This document shows, piece after piece, positions 6,961-13,842 of a stretch of DNA of 14,967 bases. Source of the DNA: JAICNR01 sp035687725 (GTDB lineage: Bacteria; Gemmatimonadota; Gemmatimonadetes; JACCXV01; JAHWKZ01); assembly GCA_035687725.1 (NCBI GenBank), contig DASRVB010000118.1, positions 1 through 14,967 on the forward strand. Reading direction: 5' to 3'. Below the pieces are notes generated by a model. The model had not been told where the DNA came from. It did no database searches and was given only the letters and a program-made list of their open reading frames with translations. The translations under genes were made by a program, and so were the position numbers. Position 1 is the stretch's first letter. Each line of letters begins with the position of its first letter.

Positions 6961-8249
6961 GAAGCGACGGGCTGGGGGCTGGGCTGCGGTGAGGCCATCG
7001 CCCGACGCGGAAGGAGCGTCGTGGCGGCCAGGTACCCTGTAGTGTTCAGCGCCGTGGCGGAGAAGTCCCACAGCATGTCGACGGCGGCGATCAGGATCAC
7101 TCCCTCGATGGGAATGCCGAGCGCCAGATACGCCGGTAGGGTCACGTGCCGGGCGTGCTGGTTGGGGACGCCCACCGTGGTCACCGCCAGCAGCATCACA
7201 TAGCCGACGAAGACAGCGTAACCGATCGGGTCGATCGCGATCCCGTACACCCAACCCAGAAACAGGAGCTTCCCCGGCGAGGAGACGACCCGGTTGGGCT
7301 TGAAGGTCGACGCGGCGAAGGGGATGCCGAAGCCGACCACCCGCTCGGAGAGTCCGAGCCGGCCCCTGGCCTCTTCGACGAGAGTGGGAACGGTGGCCAG
7401 CGATGAGCGGGTCGCCAGCGCCAGCAGCTGCCCCGGCCAGGCGGCCTGGAAGAACCGCACGACGCCTACCCGCCCCATGACGCCCGCCAGGATCGAGAGT
7501 CCCAGGATCGCGATCACCATGACGACGGTGGTCATGACTGCGAACGAGACGAGCGCCCGGCCGGCGTCCAGACCGATCTCGCGCGCCGCGGCGAAGGCCA
7601 GCGCGAAGATCGCCACGGGACTGACCCGAAGGAGCAATGCGATCACGACGAGCATCGCATCGGCCACCGGCTTGAAGAACCCCAGCACGGGCACCCGGGA
7701 GGCGGCCGGCAGGCGGGTGATCGCCGCAGCGAAGACGATCGTGAACACGACGATCTGCAGGATGTTCTCCTCGGCCGCCGCGGCGAAGGGGTTCGTAGGC
7801 ACGATCTGGACCAGCCAGTCCGCCACGTCGAGGCCGGCGGGAACCTCACTGGCAGTCGCGCCGGCGGACTCCAGCCCGGACAGCGATCCCGGAGTGATCC
7901 CGAAGGCCCGTATGAGCGGCGGGAAGGAGAGCGCGGAGAGCGCCGCGATCGCGACGTAGACGGCCAGGAAGACACCCACCGCCGCGCCGCCCATGCGCGC
8001 GACCCCGAACCGCTCGTGCGAGCCGACGATGGCTACTACCAGAAGCGAGATCACGAGCGGCAGGATCACCATGCGCAGGCTCCGCACCCAGAGGGTCCCG
8101 AGCGCGTCGATCACCGAGACCGCGGTTCGGAGCGCGGCAGGGCCCTCGGCCGGGGCGAGCGTTCCGGAGGCGACGCCTGCCGAGAGCGCGATCAGGCTCG
8201 CGATCGTCAGGGTGCGGCCGAAGGAGAATCGTTCCACCGAGAGATTCAA
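6957..8249 (-). CDS. Dicarboxylate/amino acid:cation symporter family (DAACS, GltP/DctA fold) membrane protein, divergent
   Basis: 430 residues with about eight hydrophobic segments and two hairpin-like regions. Family landmarks are LRMVILPLV (58-66), hairpin 1 TRSSLATVPT (280-289), hairpin 2 with TTVGVP (357-362), and the closing helix GIPIEGVILIAAVD...ALNTTGYLAAT (378-410). DAACS proteins import glutamate, aspartate or C4-dicarboxylates with sodium or protons. By eye the ligand residues differ. The helix-7 NMDGT motif reads FKPNR (316-320). The helix-8 arginine that binds the substrate carboxylate is A398, and the sodium-binding aspartate is Y406. The helix-8 aspartate D395 and asparagine N402 remain. 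Substrate and coupling ion are therefore uncertain. The start is TTG 8249 with AGGA ten bases upstream; GTG 8237 is an alternative. It is the first gene of the minus-strand operon and is coupled to the RNase gene. Confidence 0.85.
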   Translation of the reverse strand: MNLSVERFSFGRTLTIASLIALSAGVASGTLAPAEGPAALRTAVSVIDALGTLWVRSLRMVILPLVISLLVVAIVGSHERFGVARMGGAAVGVFLAVYVAIAALSALSFPPLIRAFGITPGSLSGLESAGATASEVPAGLDVADWLVQIVPTNPFAAAAEENILQIVVFTIVFAAAITRLPAASRVPVLGFFKPVADAMLVVIALLLRVSPVAIFALAFAAAREIGLDAGRALVSFAVMTTVVMVIAILGLSILAGVMGRVGVVRFFQAAWPGQLLALATRSSLATVPTLVEEARGRLGLSERVVGFGIPFAASTFKPNRVVSSPGKLLFLGWVYGIAIDPIGYAVFVGYVMLLAVTTVGVPNQHARHVTLPAYLALGIPIEGVILIAAVDMLWDFSATALNTTGYLAATTLLPRRAMASPQPSPQPVAS

Positions 8250-8333
8250 GGCGGCTACATCCTAGATCGTCGCGGCCGGGTTGAAAAGAGCGCCTGGCTT
8301 CCGCAGCGCCACGACCGGCTGCAGATTGCCGAT
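8250..8333. promoter_or_regulatory. Divergent intergenic region (symporter operon / GFA gene)
   Basis: This 84-base gap separates two divergent genes, so it should hold promoters for both the minus-strand operon and the GFA-hydrolase pair. I cannot pick out a convincing -35/-10 pair. The only clear signal is AGGA at 8260-8263 (minus), ten bases before TTG 8249. Confidence 0.35.
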
Positions 8334-8792
8334 GTGAACGCCCACGCGCCTTCCCCGGGACATCTCCTCTCCGGCGGCTGCCTCTGCGGCGCGGTACGCT
8401 ACGTCGTCAGCGGGCCGTTCCTGCGGGCTGGTCACTGCCACTGCTCGCGCTGCCGGAAACACAGCGGCGCGGCGGCCGGGATCCAGGGTCGCGTCCGACG
8501 GGAGGATTTCCGGCTCGTCTCGGGCGCCGAGCGGCTGGTCGTGTACCGCCCCGCGCCGGAAGCCGCGGTCAAGGTCTTCTGCGAGGTGTGCGGATCGAGC
8601 CTCTTCGGCGGGACGTGGCCGGACGGGGACGAGATCTCGATCCGGCTGGGGACCGTGGACGGAGACCCCGGCATCCGTCCCCAGTTCCACACCTTCGTCG
8701 CCTCGAAGGCCGCCTGGCACGAGATCACCGACGACCTGCCCCAGCATCCCGAAGGGCTGCCACCCGAAACCCGCGAGGGTCCCGTACCGTAG
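8334..8792 (+). CDS. GFA-family zinc protein (glutathione-dependent formaldehyde-activating enzyme domain)
   Basis: 152 residues starting at GTG 8334. The start was chosen because the conserved domain begins about ten residues later; no strong SD is visible and the frame is open upstream, so the exact start is uncertain. The cysteine pattern is that of the GFA/CENP-V (DUF636) fold: GGCLCGAVRY (C16, C18), GHCHCSRCRKHSG (C35, C37, C40) and FCEVCGSSLFG (C83, C86), enough to bind two zinc ions. The founding member was described as joining formaldehyde to glutathione, but most relatives lack a tested function. It has no signal peptide, so it is cytoplasmic. It lies nine bases before the alpha/beta hydrolase gene, so the two are probably co-transcribed. 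Confidence 0.88.
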   Translation: MNAHAPSPGHLLSGGCLCGAVRYVVSGPFLRAGHCHCSRCRKHSGAAAGIQGRVRREDFRLVSGAERLVVYRPAPEAAVKVFCEVCGSSLFGGTWPDGDEISIRLGTVDGDPGIRPQFHTFVASKAAWHEITDDLPQHPEGLPPETREGPVP

Positions 8793-8801
8793 GTCCAGGA
8801 C

Positions 8802-10295
8802 ATGCGCTTTGTTTCTCTGGCGGGGACCCTGGCGACCACAGTCCTGTTGACCGCTTCGCCGTCCGCTGCGCAGGAGAGCGCGTCTCCCCTCACCCTCGAG
8901 CCGTTCGTCCTGCGGGGGTTCGACGGTCTCGAGACCGTCGCCGAGCTCGGCCGGCTGACGGTTCCGGCCGACCGGGATGCTGCGGAGGACGGGACGATCG
9001 AGCTCGCATTCGTGCGGCTTCCGTCGGTGGCCGACGAGCCCGGCTCCCCCATTGTCTTCCTCGCCGGAGGCCCGGGCGTCCCGGGGATCGTGATGGGGCA
9101 GGTGCCGCCGTACCGCGCGCTGTTCGAGCGCCTGCGCGGCCTAGCGGACGTCATCCTCCTCGATCAGCGCGGCACGGGTCGCTCGACGCCGTCGCTCGAT
9201 TGTCCCTCCGAGGCACCGCTACCGGCGGACGCCCTGCTCGACCAGGAGCGCGGGCTCGCGGGGCTCCTGCCCCCGCTCGAGGAGTGCGCGGCGCGTCTGC
9301 GCGCCGAGGGGATCGAGCCCGCCGGCTACACGACCGCCGCCAGCGCGGACGACATCGAGGACCTCCGCGAGGCGCTGGGCGCAGAGCGGGTGAGCCTCCT
9401 CGGCTTCAGCTACGGAACCGAGCTCGCGCTCGCGTACGCTCGTCGCCATCCGGAAGCGGTGGACCGGCTCGTCCTCGCCGCCGTGCGGCCGCCATGGAGC
9501 GTGGTCAAGCTGCCCTCGGCCTACGACCGGGTGATCGCAAATCTCTCGGAGATCGCCGCGCGGGACTCCGACGCGGAAATCTCGGACTTCGCCGGTGCCC
9601 TGCGGAGATCCCTCGATCGCCTGCAGACGGATCCGATGGCGCTCACGATCGAAGACGGCAGGACGGGCGCGCCGGTCGAGCTGCGCGTGGGAACGCTGGG
9701 ACTCCAGGCGATCCTCCAGGGAGCGCTCGCAGACGGGCGGCGCATGCCCGCCGCGGTCGCGATGGTCGCCGCGCTGGATCGCGGCGAGCCGGAGCCCTTC
9801 CGAAGAGAGGTGGAGAGGCTCTACAACGGGCTCGGCGCCGGGATCGGGATGATGGGGGTTGCGATGAACTGCTCGGCGGGCTGGTCGGCCGAGCGCTTTG
9901 CACGCGCCACCGACGAGGCTCGGACGGCGCTTCTCGGCGGAGCGCCGAATCTGATGCTCGCCGCCGAGGCGTGCGCGATCGCGGGGAATCCGGATCTCGG
10001 GCCCGGCTACAGGGAGCCGATCGCCAGCGACCGGCCCGCGCTCTTCCTGAGCGGCTCGCTGGATCCCAACGCTCCGCCGGCGCAGGCCGAGGAAGCGCTA
10101 ACCGGCTTCCCGAACGGCGTGCACGTCGTCGTCGAGAACGGGAGCCACGAAACGCTCCCGGCCGAGGACGTTCAGTCGCTCGTCGCCGATTTCTTCGAGG
10201 GAGCCGATGTGGCCGGCCGCACCGTCTCGCTTCCCCCGCCCGATTTCCCCACTCCCGCCGAGATCCTCGCGCCGCCGGGCGGCCCCGCGCCCTGA
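8802..10295 (+). CDS. Secreted alpha/beta hydrolase, tripeptidyl aminopeptidase (TAP/S33) type
   Basis: 497 residues starting at ATG 8802, with AGGA just upstream. Residues 1-23 form a signal peptide ending SAA|QE. The fold shows FLAGGPGVPG (oxyanion region, 86-95), LLDQRGTGRS (119-128), the nucleophile elbow GFSYGT (S203), the acid in LSGSLDPNAP (D421) and the histidine in ENGSHETLP (H449). A large helical cap lies between the core halves, with a TAP-like C-terminal part. Relatives (S33 family) remove di- or tripeptides or proline from peptide N-termini, usually outside the cytoplasm. The full triad is present. The C-terminal tail is proline-rich (PPPDFPTPAEILAPPGG), and its coding sequence is also the 3' end of the convergent beta-lactamase-like gene. 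Confidence 0.9.
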   Translation: MRFVSLAGTLATTVLLTASPSAAQESASPLTLEPFVLRGFDGLETVAELGRLTVPADRDAAEDGTIELAFVRLPSVADEPGSPIVFLAGGPGVPGIVMGQVPPYRALFERLRGLADVILLDQRGTGRSTPSLDCPSEAPLPADALLDQERGLAGLLPPLEECAARLRAEGIEPAGYTTAASADDIEDLREALGAERVSLLGFSYGTELALAYARRHPEAVDRLVLAAVRPPWSVVKLPSAYDRVIANLSEIAARDSDAEISDFAGALRRSLDRLQTDPMALTIEDGRTGAPVELRVGTLGLQAILQGALADGRRMPAAVAMVAALDRGEPEPFRREVERLYNGLGAGIGMMGVAMNCSAGWSAERFARATDEARTALLGGAPNLMLAAEACAIAGNPDLGPGYREPIASDRPALFLSGSLDPNAPPAQAEEALTGFPNGVHVVVENGSHETLPAEDVQSLVADFFEGADVAGRTVSLPPPDFPTPAEILAPPGGPAP

Positions 10296-11296
10296 GTCGA
10301 CCCGTCCGGGGGAGGCGCCCAGAAGTCCCATGCCGCCCGCGCGATCGCCGCGATCGTCCGCTCGGCCGCCTCGGTGTCCCGACGTGACTGGCGGGTGAGG
10401 ACAACGACGATCAGGTGGGTGCCATCGGGGAGCTCGACGATCCCGGCGTCGTGGGTAGCCGCCTCGCCGTAGCTACCCGTCTTGTGCCACACGGCCGTTC
10501 CGGGAGGAAGCCCGGCCGGGATGCGGGTGTCGATCCAGCCGTTCCGGAGGTGTCCGAGGAGAAGCTCCGTGCTGGTGGGCGACAGGAGCTCCCCGCGCCA
10601 CAGGCGGTCCAGGAGGTCGGCCACTGCGAGGGCGGACCCCGCGTCCTGGGGATGGCGGGCGAACCGAGCGACGGCCTGCGCGCGAACCTCCGGCGCGGAA
10701 GCCTGCACCCGCGCCGCGAGGCGATCGGGCGTGCGTTCCTCCTCCGGGAAGGAGTCGCCGATCCCGTAGAACTCGATCAAGGTCTCGCCCTCTTCGCGAT
10801 CGATCCGGATCCCATCGAGGGCGAGCGCGCGCAGGGTGTCGGTGACCGCGCGGGGACCGCCCGCGAGTCGCAGGAGCGCGTCGCTGGCCGTGTTGTCGCT
10901 GTCCCGGACCTGCGCCTCCAGCAGCCGCGCCACCGTGTACGCGCCGCCGCCGTCCGGCTCGTTGGGCGCGAGCGTCGAGCGCCCGATCCGGAAGTCCCAG
11001 GGCACGAGCCGCACCGTGTCGCCGAGCGCGATCATCCCCGCGTCGACTCGGCGCAGGACCGCGAGGGCGATGGGGAGCTTGTAGACGCTGGCGAGGAAGA
11101 ACGGCTCATCGCCCCGGGTCGCCGCGCCGAGGCCGGTCTCGAAATGGAGGACGGCCGCGCCGACGTCGCCTTCGAAGTCCGCCGCCAGCGCCGCGATCTC
11201 GGCCTGGAGCGATCCCAGCGTGGTGTCGGCGGGAAACAGGGTGGCAGTCTGGAGGGCGGTCGCCAGCAGGCAGAGTGAACTGGGGAACCGGGTCAC
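10172..11296 (-). CDS. Class A beta-lactamase-like serine hydrolase, secreted
   Basis: 374 residues from GTG 11296, chosen over GTG 11317 because GGAGG lies six bases upstream of it. The N-terminus has a signal-peptide-like stretch (SSLCLLATALQTATLFPA). The penicilloyl-serine transferase motifs are all present: SVYK (S70, K73), SDN (S133-N135) and HKTG (K272-G274). IDREEGETL resembles the omega-loop DRWEPELN, which makes E169 the candidate general base. The asparagine that normally follows four residues later is leucine, and the loop to the TP motif is about four residues longer than usual. It may hydrolyse beta-lactams, or it may be a related DD-peptidase/serine hydrolase; resistance cannot be claimed from sequence. 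After the fold ends (near WDFWAPPP) a Gly/Ser/Pro-rich tail of about 40 residues runs antisense to the alpha/beta hydrolase gene. Confidence 0.85.
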   Translation of the reverse strand: MTRFPSSLCLLATALQTATLFPADTTLGSLQAEIAALAADFEGDVGAAVLHFETGLGAATRGDEPFFLASVYKLPIALAVLRRVDAGMIALGDTVRLVPWDFRIGRSTLAPNEPDGGGAYTVARLLEAQVRDSDNTASDALLRLAGGPRAVTDTLRALALDGIRIDREEGETLIEFYGIGDSFPEEERTPDRLAARVQASAPEVRAQAVARFARHPQDAGSALAVADLLDRLWRGELLSPTSTELLLGHLRNGWIDTRIPAGLPPGTAVWHKTGSYGEAATHDAGIVELPDGTHLIVVVLTRQSRRDTEAAERTIAAIARAAWDFWAPPPDGSTQGAGPPGGARISAGVGKSGGGSETVRPATSAPSKKSATSD

Positions 11297-11303
11297 ACGC
11301 CGC

Positions 11304-11308
11304 CTCCG
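11304..11308 (-). promoter_or_regulatory. Strong ribosome binding site deciding the beta-lactamase start
   Basis: GGAGG on the minus strand with a 6-base spacer to GTG 11296. The more distal GTG at 11317 would put this site inside the coding region, so 11296 is the better start. Confidence 0.7.
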
Positions 11309-11317
11309 GCTTGCCAC

Positions 11318-11433
11318 GCGAGAAAAATCAACGTCGCGAAGCGTAAACCACCGTGTTCTTCTCGTTTCATTTAGTAACCCACTGATCTCGAGCGCCCCTC
11401 GAACTGCGCACCATTCGTCAGGAGAGCATCAAA
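11318..11433. promoter_or_regulatory. Divergent intergenic region (beta-lactamase / TSP3 lipoprotein)
   Basis: This 116-base, comparatively AT-rich gap must hold the promoters of the two divergent genes. I could not identify convincing promoter hexamers. AGGAGAG at 11420-11426, seven bases before ATG 11434, is a clear SD for the TSP3 gene. Confidence 0.45.
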
Positions 11434-13533
11434 ATGCGTAGAGCCTACTGGCTTATAGTCGTTGCCCTCACTCTTGGCGGCTGTGAGGGGGGTGGCCCAC
11501 TGGGGTCTGGTGGCGACGGGTTTAGAGACAATTCCACCAGGCTACAGACGGCCAGCGACGACACGGATGGGGATCTTCATCCCGACGAACGAGACAACTG
11601 TCCGTTTATTCAGAATACCAATCAGAACGATACCGACTTCGACGGTGTTGGAGACACATGTGACGGTGACAAGGACAACGACACCGTCCCAAACGGGCAA
11701 GATAATTGCGAACACGTTCCGAATACCACGCAAAGCGACGTCGACAACGATGGCTTTGGAGATGCATGTGATAGTCCCGACGACACGGATGCAGATGGAG
11801 TGCAGGACTCGATAGACAACTGCCCTGGGCTCCAAAATTTCAATCAGAGTGACATCGACGGGGATGGAGTCGGAGACATCTGCGACCCCGACAAAGACGA
11901 CGATTCCATTTCCAACGAGCATGACAATTGCCCGAATACGCCGAACAGCGAACAGCAGGACACCGACGGGGATGGATTCGGAGATGCGTGCGATAGCCCG
12001 GATGACTCCGATGGTGATGGTGCGCCTGACGCGACGGACAATTGCCCGGGCCTAGTGAATTCGAATCAGAACGATACCGATAGTGATGGGTTGGGCGACG
12101 CATGTGATCCCGACAAGGACAACGATTCCGTGATTAACGAGGGAGACAACTGTCAGCACGTCCCCAATACCAATCAGAGCGACATCGACAACGACGGGTT
12201 TGGTGACGCGTGCGAAGACGACGATGACAATGACGGCAGAATCGATATCAATGACAACTGTCCTGTAACCCCGAATCCAGACCAGGCCGATGCGAATGGC
12301 AATGGCGTCGGCGATGCGTGCGATGAACCGGACTCGGATATCGACCAGGTTCCTGACAGAGTCGACAATTGCCCGACGGCCCACAACTCCGATCAGGCTG
12401 ATCTTGATGGAGACGGGATCGGGAACGCATGCGACTCGGATCGCGACGGCGACGGGGCAGCGAACGCGATAGACAACTGTCCTGAAACACCTAACCCTCA
12501 ACAGACGGACGTAGATGGAGACGGAATCGGCGACGCATGCGACTCGTTGATCGACAGTGACGACGATGGCGTAGCGGATGCGACGGATAACTGTCTCATG
12601 ACGCCTAATGGAGATCAGCGGGATACCGACGGCGATGGATTCGGCGATTCTTGCGACAGTGACGATGATGGGGACGGCGTTCCTGACACCAGCGATAACT
12701 GTCCCACGATGGCCAATGCCGACCAGAGCGACATCGATGGCGATGGTATCGGGAATGCGTGCGACCCGATTACGGACAGCGACGGCGACCGAGTAATCGA
12801 TTCGAGAGACAACTGCCCCCACGTCTTCAACCCAACACAGATCGACTCTGATCGTGATGGGATAGGAGATGCCTGCGAACCCCAGGACGCGGATGGGGAC
12901 GGGGTGCCTGATTCGAGTGACAATTGCCCGACTACCGCCAATTCAGATCAGAGTGATGCTGACCTTGACGGTGTTGGAGATGCTTGCGATCCGTTGACGG
13001 ATAGCGACTCGGATGGGGTGAGCGATTCCAGCGATAACTGTCCGGGCTCGCCAAATCCCGATCAGGCGGATGTCGACTCAGATGGCATTGGAGACGTCTG
13101 CGATCCATTTACCGATAGGGATGGTGATGGAGTTTCAGACGCGGACGATAATTGCTCTGCCATGGCAAACGCCGATCAATCCGACGCCGACGACGACGGC
13201 CTGGGTGATGCATGTGACCCTACAGTCTTGGATCTCACCCCCGCTGAGGCAGTGAACTTGGTAGGCCAGAACCATACAGTCACGGCAACTCTGCGCTCGG
13301 CGACCGGTGTGCCGCTGGAAGGCCATACGGTATTGTTCGGAGTATTCGAAAGAGCTTCGATCCGCGGGAGTTGTGTGACGGCCGGGAACGGGCAGTGCAC
13401 TTTCACATTCGCCGGACCCACAAAGAAGCCCGGTAACGAAACGATCGGTGCACTCGCTGACGTCGATCGAGACTCACAGGTAGATGCCGGTGAACCTTGG
13501 GATACCGCGGAAGTGAGATGGCGCAAGCACTAG
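11434..13533 (+). CDS. Surface lipoprotein with 15 thrombospondin type 3 repeats and a C-terminal Big_1-like domain
   Basis: 699 residues. The start at ATG 11434 is supported by AGGAGAG seven bases upstream. Residues 1-17 are a lipoprotein signal (ALTLGGC, lipidated C17) followed by a Gly-rich linker; residue 18 is Glu, not Asp, so outer-membrane sorting is likely. Residues 41-595 are fifteen tandem TSP3 repeats of 36-38 residues. Each has the form DNCPxxxNxxQxDxDxDGxGDxCD, with two cysteines and several Asp/Asn side chains that bind calcium in the eukaryotic thrombospondin family. The region is extremely acidic. Residues 599-697 (LDLTPAEAVNLVGQNHTVTA ... DAGEPWDTAEVRW) resemble the Big_1 Ig-like domain of invasin/intimin and bacterial adhesins, with one disulfide-capable Cys pair. 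Probable role: a calcium-stiffened stalk presenting an adhesin-like tip. There is no OmpA domain, which often accompanies bacterial TSP3 repeats. It appears monocistronic. Confidence 0.88.
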   Translation: MRRAYWLIVVALTLGGCEGGGPLGSGGDGFRDNSTRLQTASDDTDGDLHPDERDNCPFIQNTNQNDTDFDGVGDTCDGDKDNDTVPNGQDNCEHVPNTTQSDVDNDGFGDACDSPDDTDADGVQDSIDNCPGLQNFNQSDIDGDGVGDICDPDKDDDSISNEHDNCPNTPNSEQQDTDGDGFGDACDSPDDSDGDGAPDATDNCPGLVNSNQNDTDSDGLGDACDPDKDNDSVINEGDNCQHVPNTNQSDIDNDGFGDACEDDDDNDGRIDINDNCPVTPNPDQADANGNGVGDACDEPDSDIDQVPDRVDNCPTAHNSDQADLDGDGIGNACDSDRDGDGAANAIDNCPETPNPQQTDVDGDGIGDACDSLIDSDDDGVADATDNCLMTPNGDQRDTDGDGFGDSCDSDDDGDGVPDTSDNCPTMANADQSDIDGDGIGNACDPITDSDGDRVIDSRDNCPHVFNPTQIDSDRDGIGDACEPQDADGDGVPDSSDNCPTTANSDQSDADLDGVGDACDPLTDSDSDGVSDSSDNCPGSPNPDQADVDSDGIGDVCDPFTDRDGDGVSDADDNCSAMANADQSDADDDGLGDACDPTVLDLTPAEAVNLVGQNHTVTATLRSATGVPLEGHTVLFGVFERASIRGSCVTAGNGQCTFTFAGPTKKPGNETIGALADVDRDSQVDAGEPWDTAEVRWRKH
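11560..13218 (+). repeat. Tandem coding repeat: 15 units of 108-114 bases (TSP3)
   Basis: The D-N-C codons that mark each unit start at 11593, 11701, 11815, 11923, 12037, 12145, 12253, 12364, 12472, 12586, 12694, 12808, 12919, 13033 and 13147. The steps are 108, 114, 108, 114, 108, 108, 111, 108, 114, 108, 114, 111, 114 and 114 bases. All are multiples of three. The units differ at many third positions, so they are old or well diverged rather than freshly duplicated. Confidence 0.9.
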
Positions 13534-13842
13534 TCGAGAGAAGCCCGTCGAACTGCGGGCTGTAGCCGATTGAACAGGCCCACGGAAAAGCCCTAAACCC
13601 GCAAATCGGGCATCAAAAAGGACAGGGGCCCCTGAACCATGGGCCCCTGTCGTGTTTGTCATTGCGTTCACCCCCTAAGTCGGCCCGTGAATCCAGGGTT
13701 CAGGAGATCTATATTGAGCCATGTAACAGGCAGCTTGCTGATTTTTGCCCATTTGCACGAGCGCGCCTCGGAGTGAATCATGTGCGATGAGCGGGTTTGT
13801 TTTCTGTAACCGTCTGCCGATCGACACGAGAGAGGGAGTGTC
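13534..13842. other. Intergenic region before folE
   Basis: A 309-base region with no gene that I can support and lower GC than the surrounding genome. It holds a small inverted repeat AGCCCG (13542-13547) / CGGGCT (13556-13561), the strong hairpin at 13621-13651 described separately, and near its end AGAGGGAG (13831-13838), four bases before the folE ATG. The folE promoter should lie between about 13,660 and 13,830, but no clear -35/-10 pair is visible. I saw no tRNA or riboswitch fold. Confidence 0.6.
13621..13651. terminator. Strong hairpin terminator after the TSP3 gene
   Basis: GACAGGGGCCC (13621-13631) pairs perfectly with GGGCCCCTGTC (13641-13651) across a 9-base loop, 88 bases after the TSP3 stop. 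On the plus strand it is followed by GTGTTTGTC, a weak T-tract. On the minus strand the stem is followed by CTTTTTGATG, a better T-run. It would terminate TSP3 transcription and also block transcription entering from the right. Confidence 0.75.

Noticed and set aside
6961..7254. Upstream extension of the RNase frame into the symporter gene
   Set aside because: It has no conserved sequence. The MBL fold begins directly after GTG 6960, which overlaps the symporter stop.
8588..10387. A 599-codon plus-strand frame overlapping the alpha/beta hydrolase
   Set aside because: Arg/Gly/Ala-rich shadow of the real gene. The hydrolase frame has a signal peptide and full catalytic triad.
12052..12822. Minus-strand open frame of 256 codons inside the repeat gene
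   Set aside because: It is the antisense reading of the Asp-rich repeats (Val/Ile/Ala/Arg pattern) and has no start signal or domain.
11593..13218. Could the regular repeats be a CRISPR array or a minisatellite?
   Set aside because: The period is in codons, the repeats are diverged at third positions, and they translate to classic TSP3 units. There are no constant repeats with unique spacers.
13660..13720. A GGTTCA stretch suggesting the T-arm of a tRNA
   Set aside because: No matching acceptor stem, anticodon arm or D-arm could be drawn around it.
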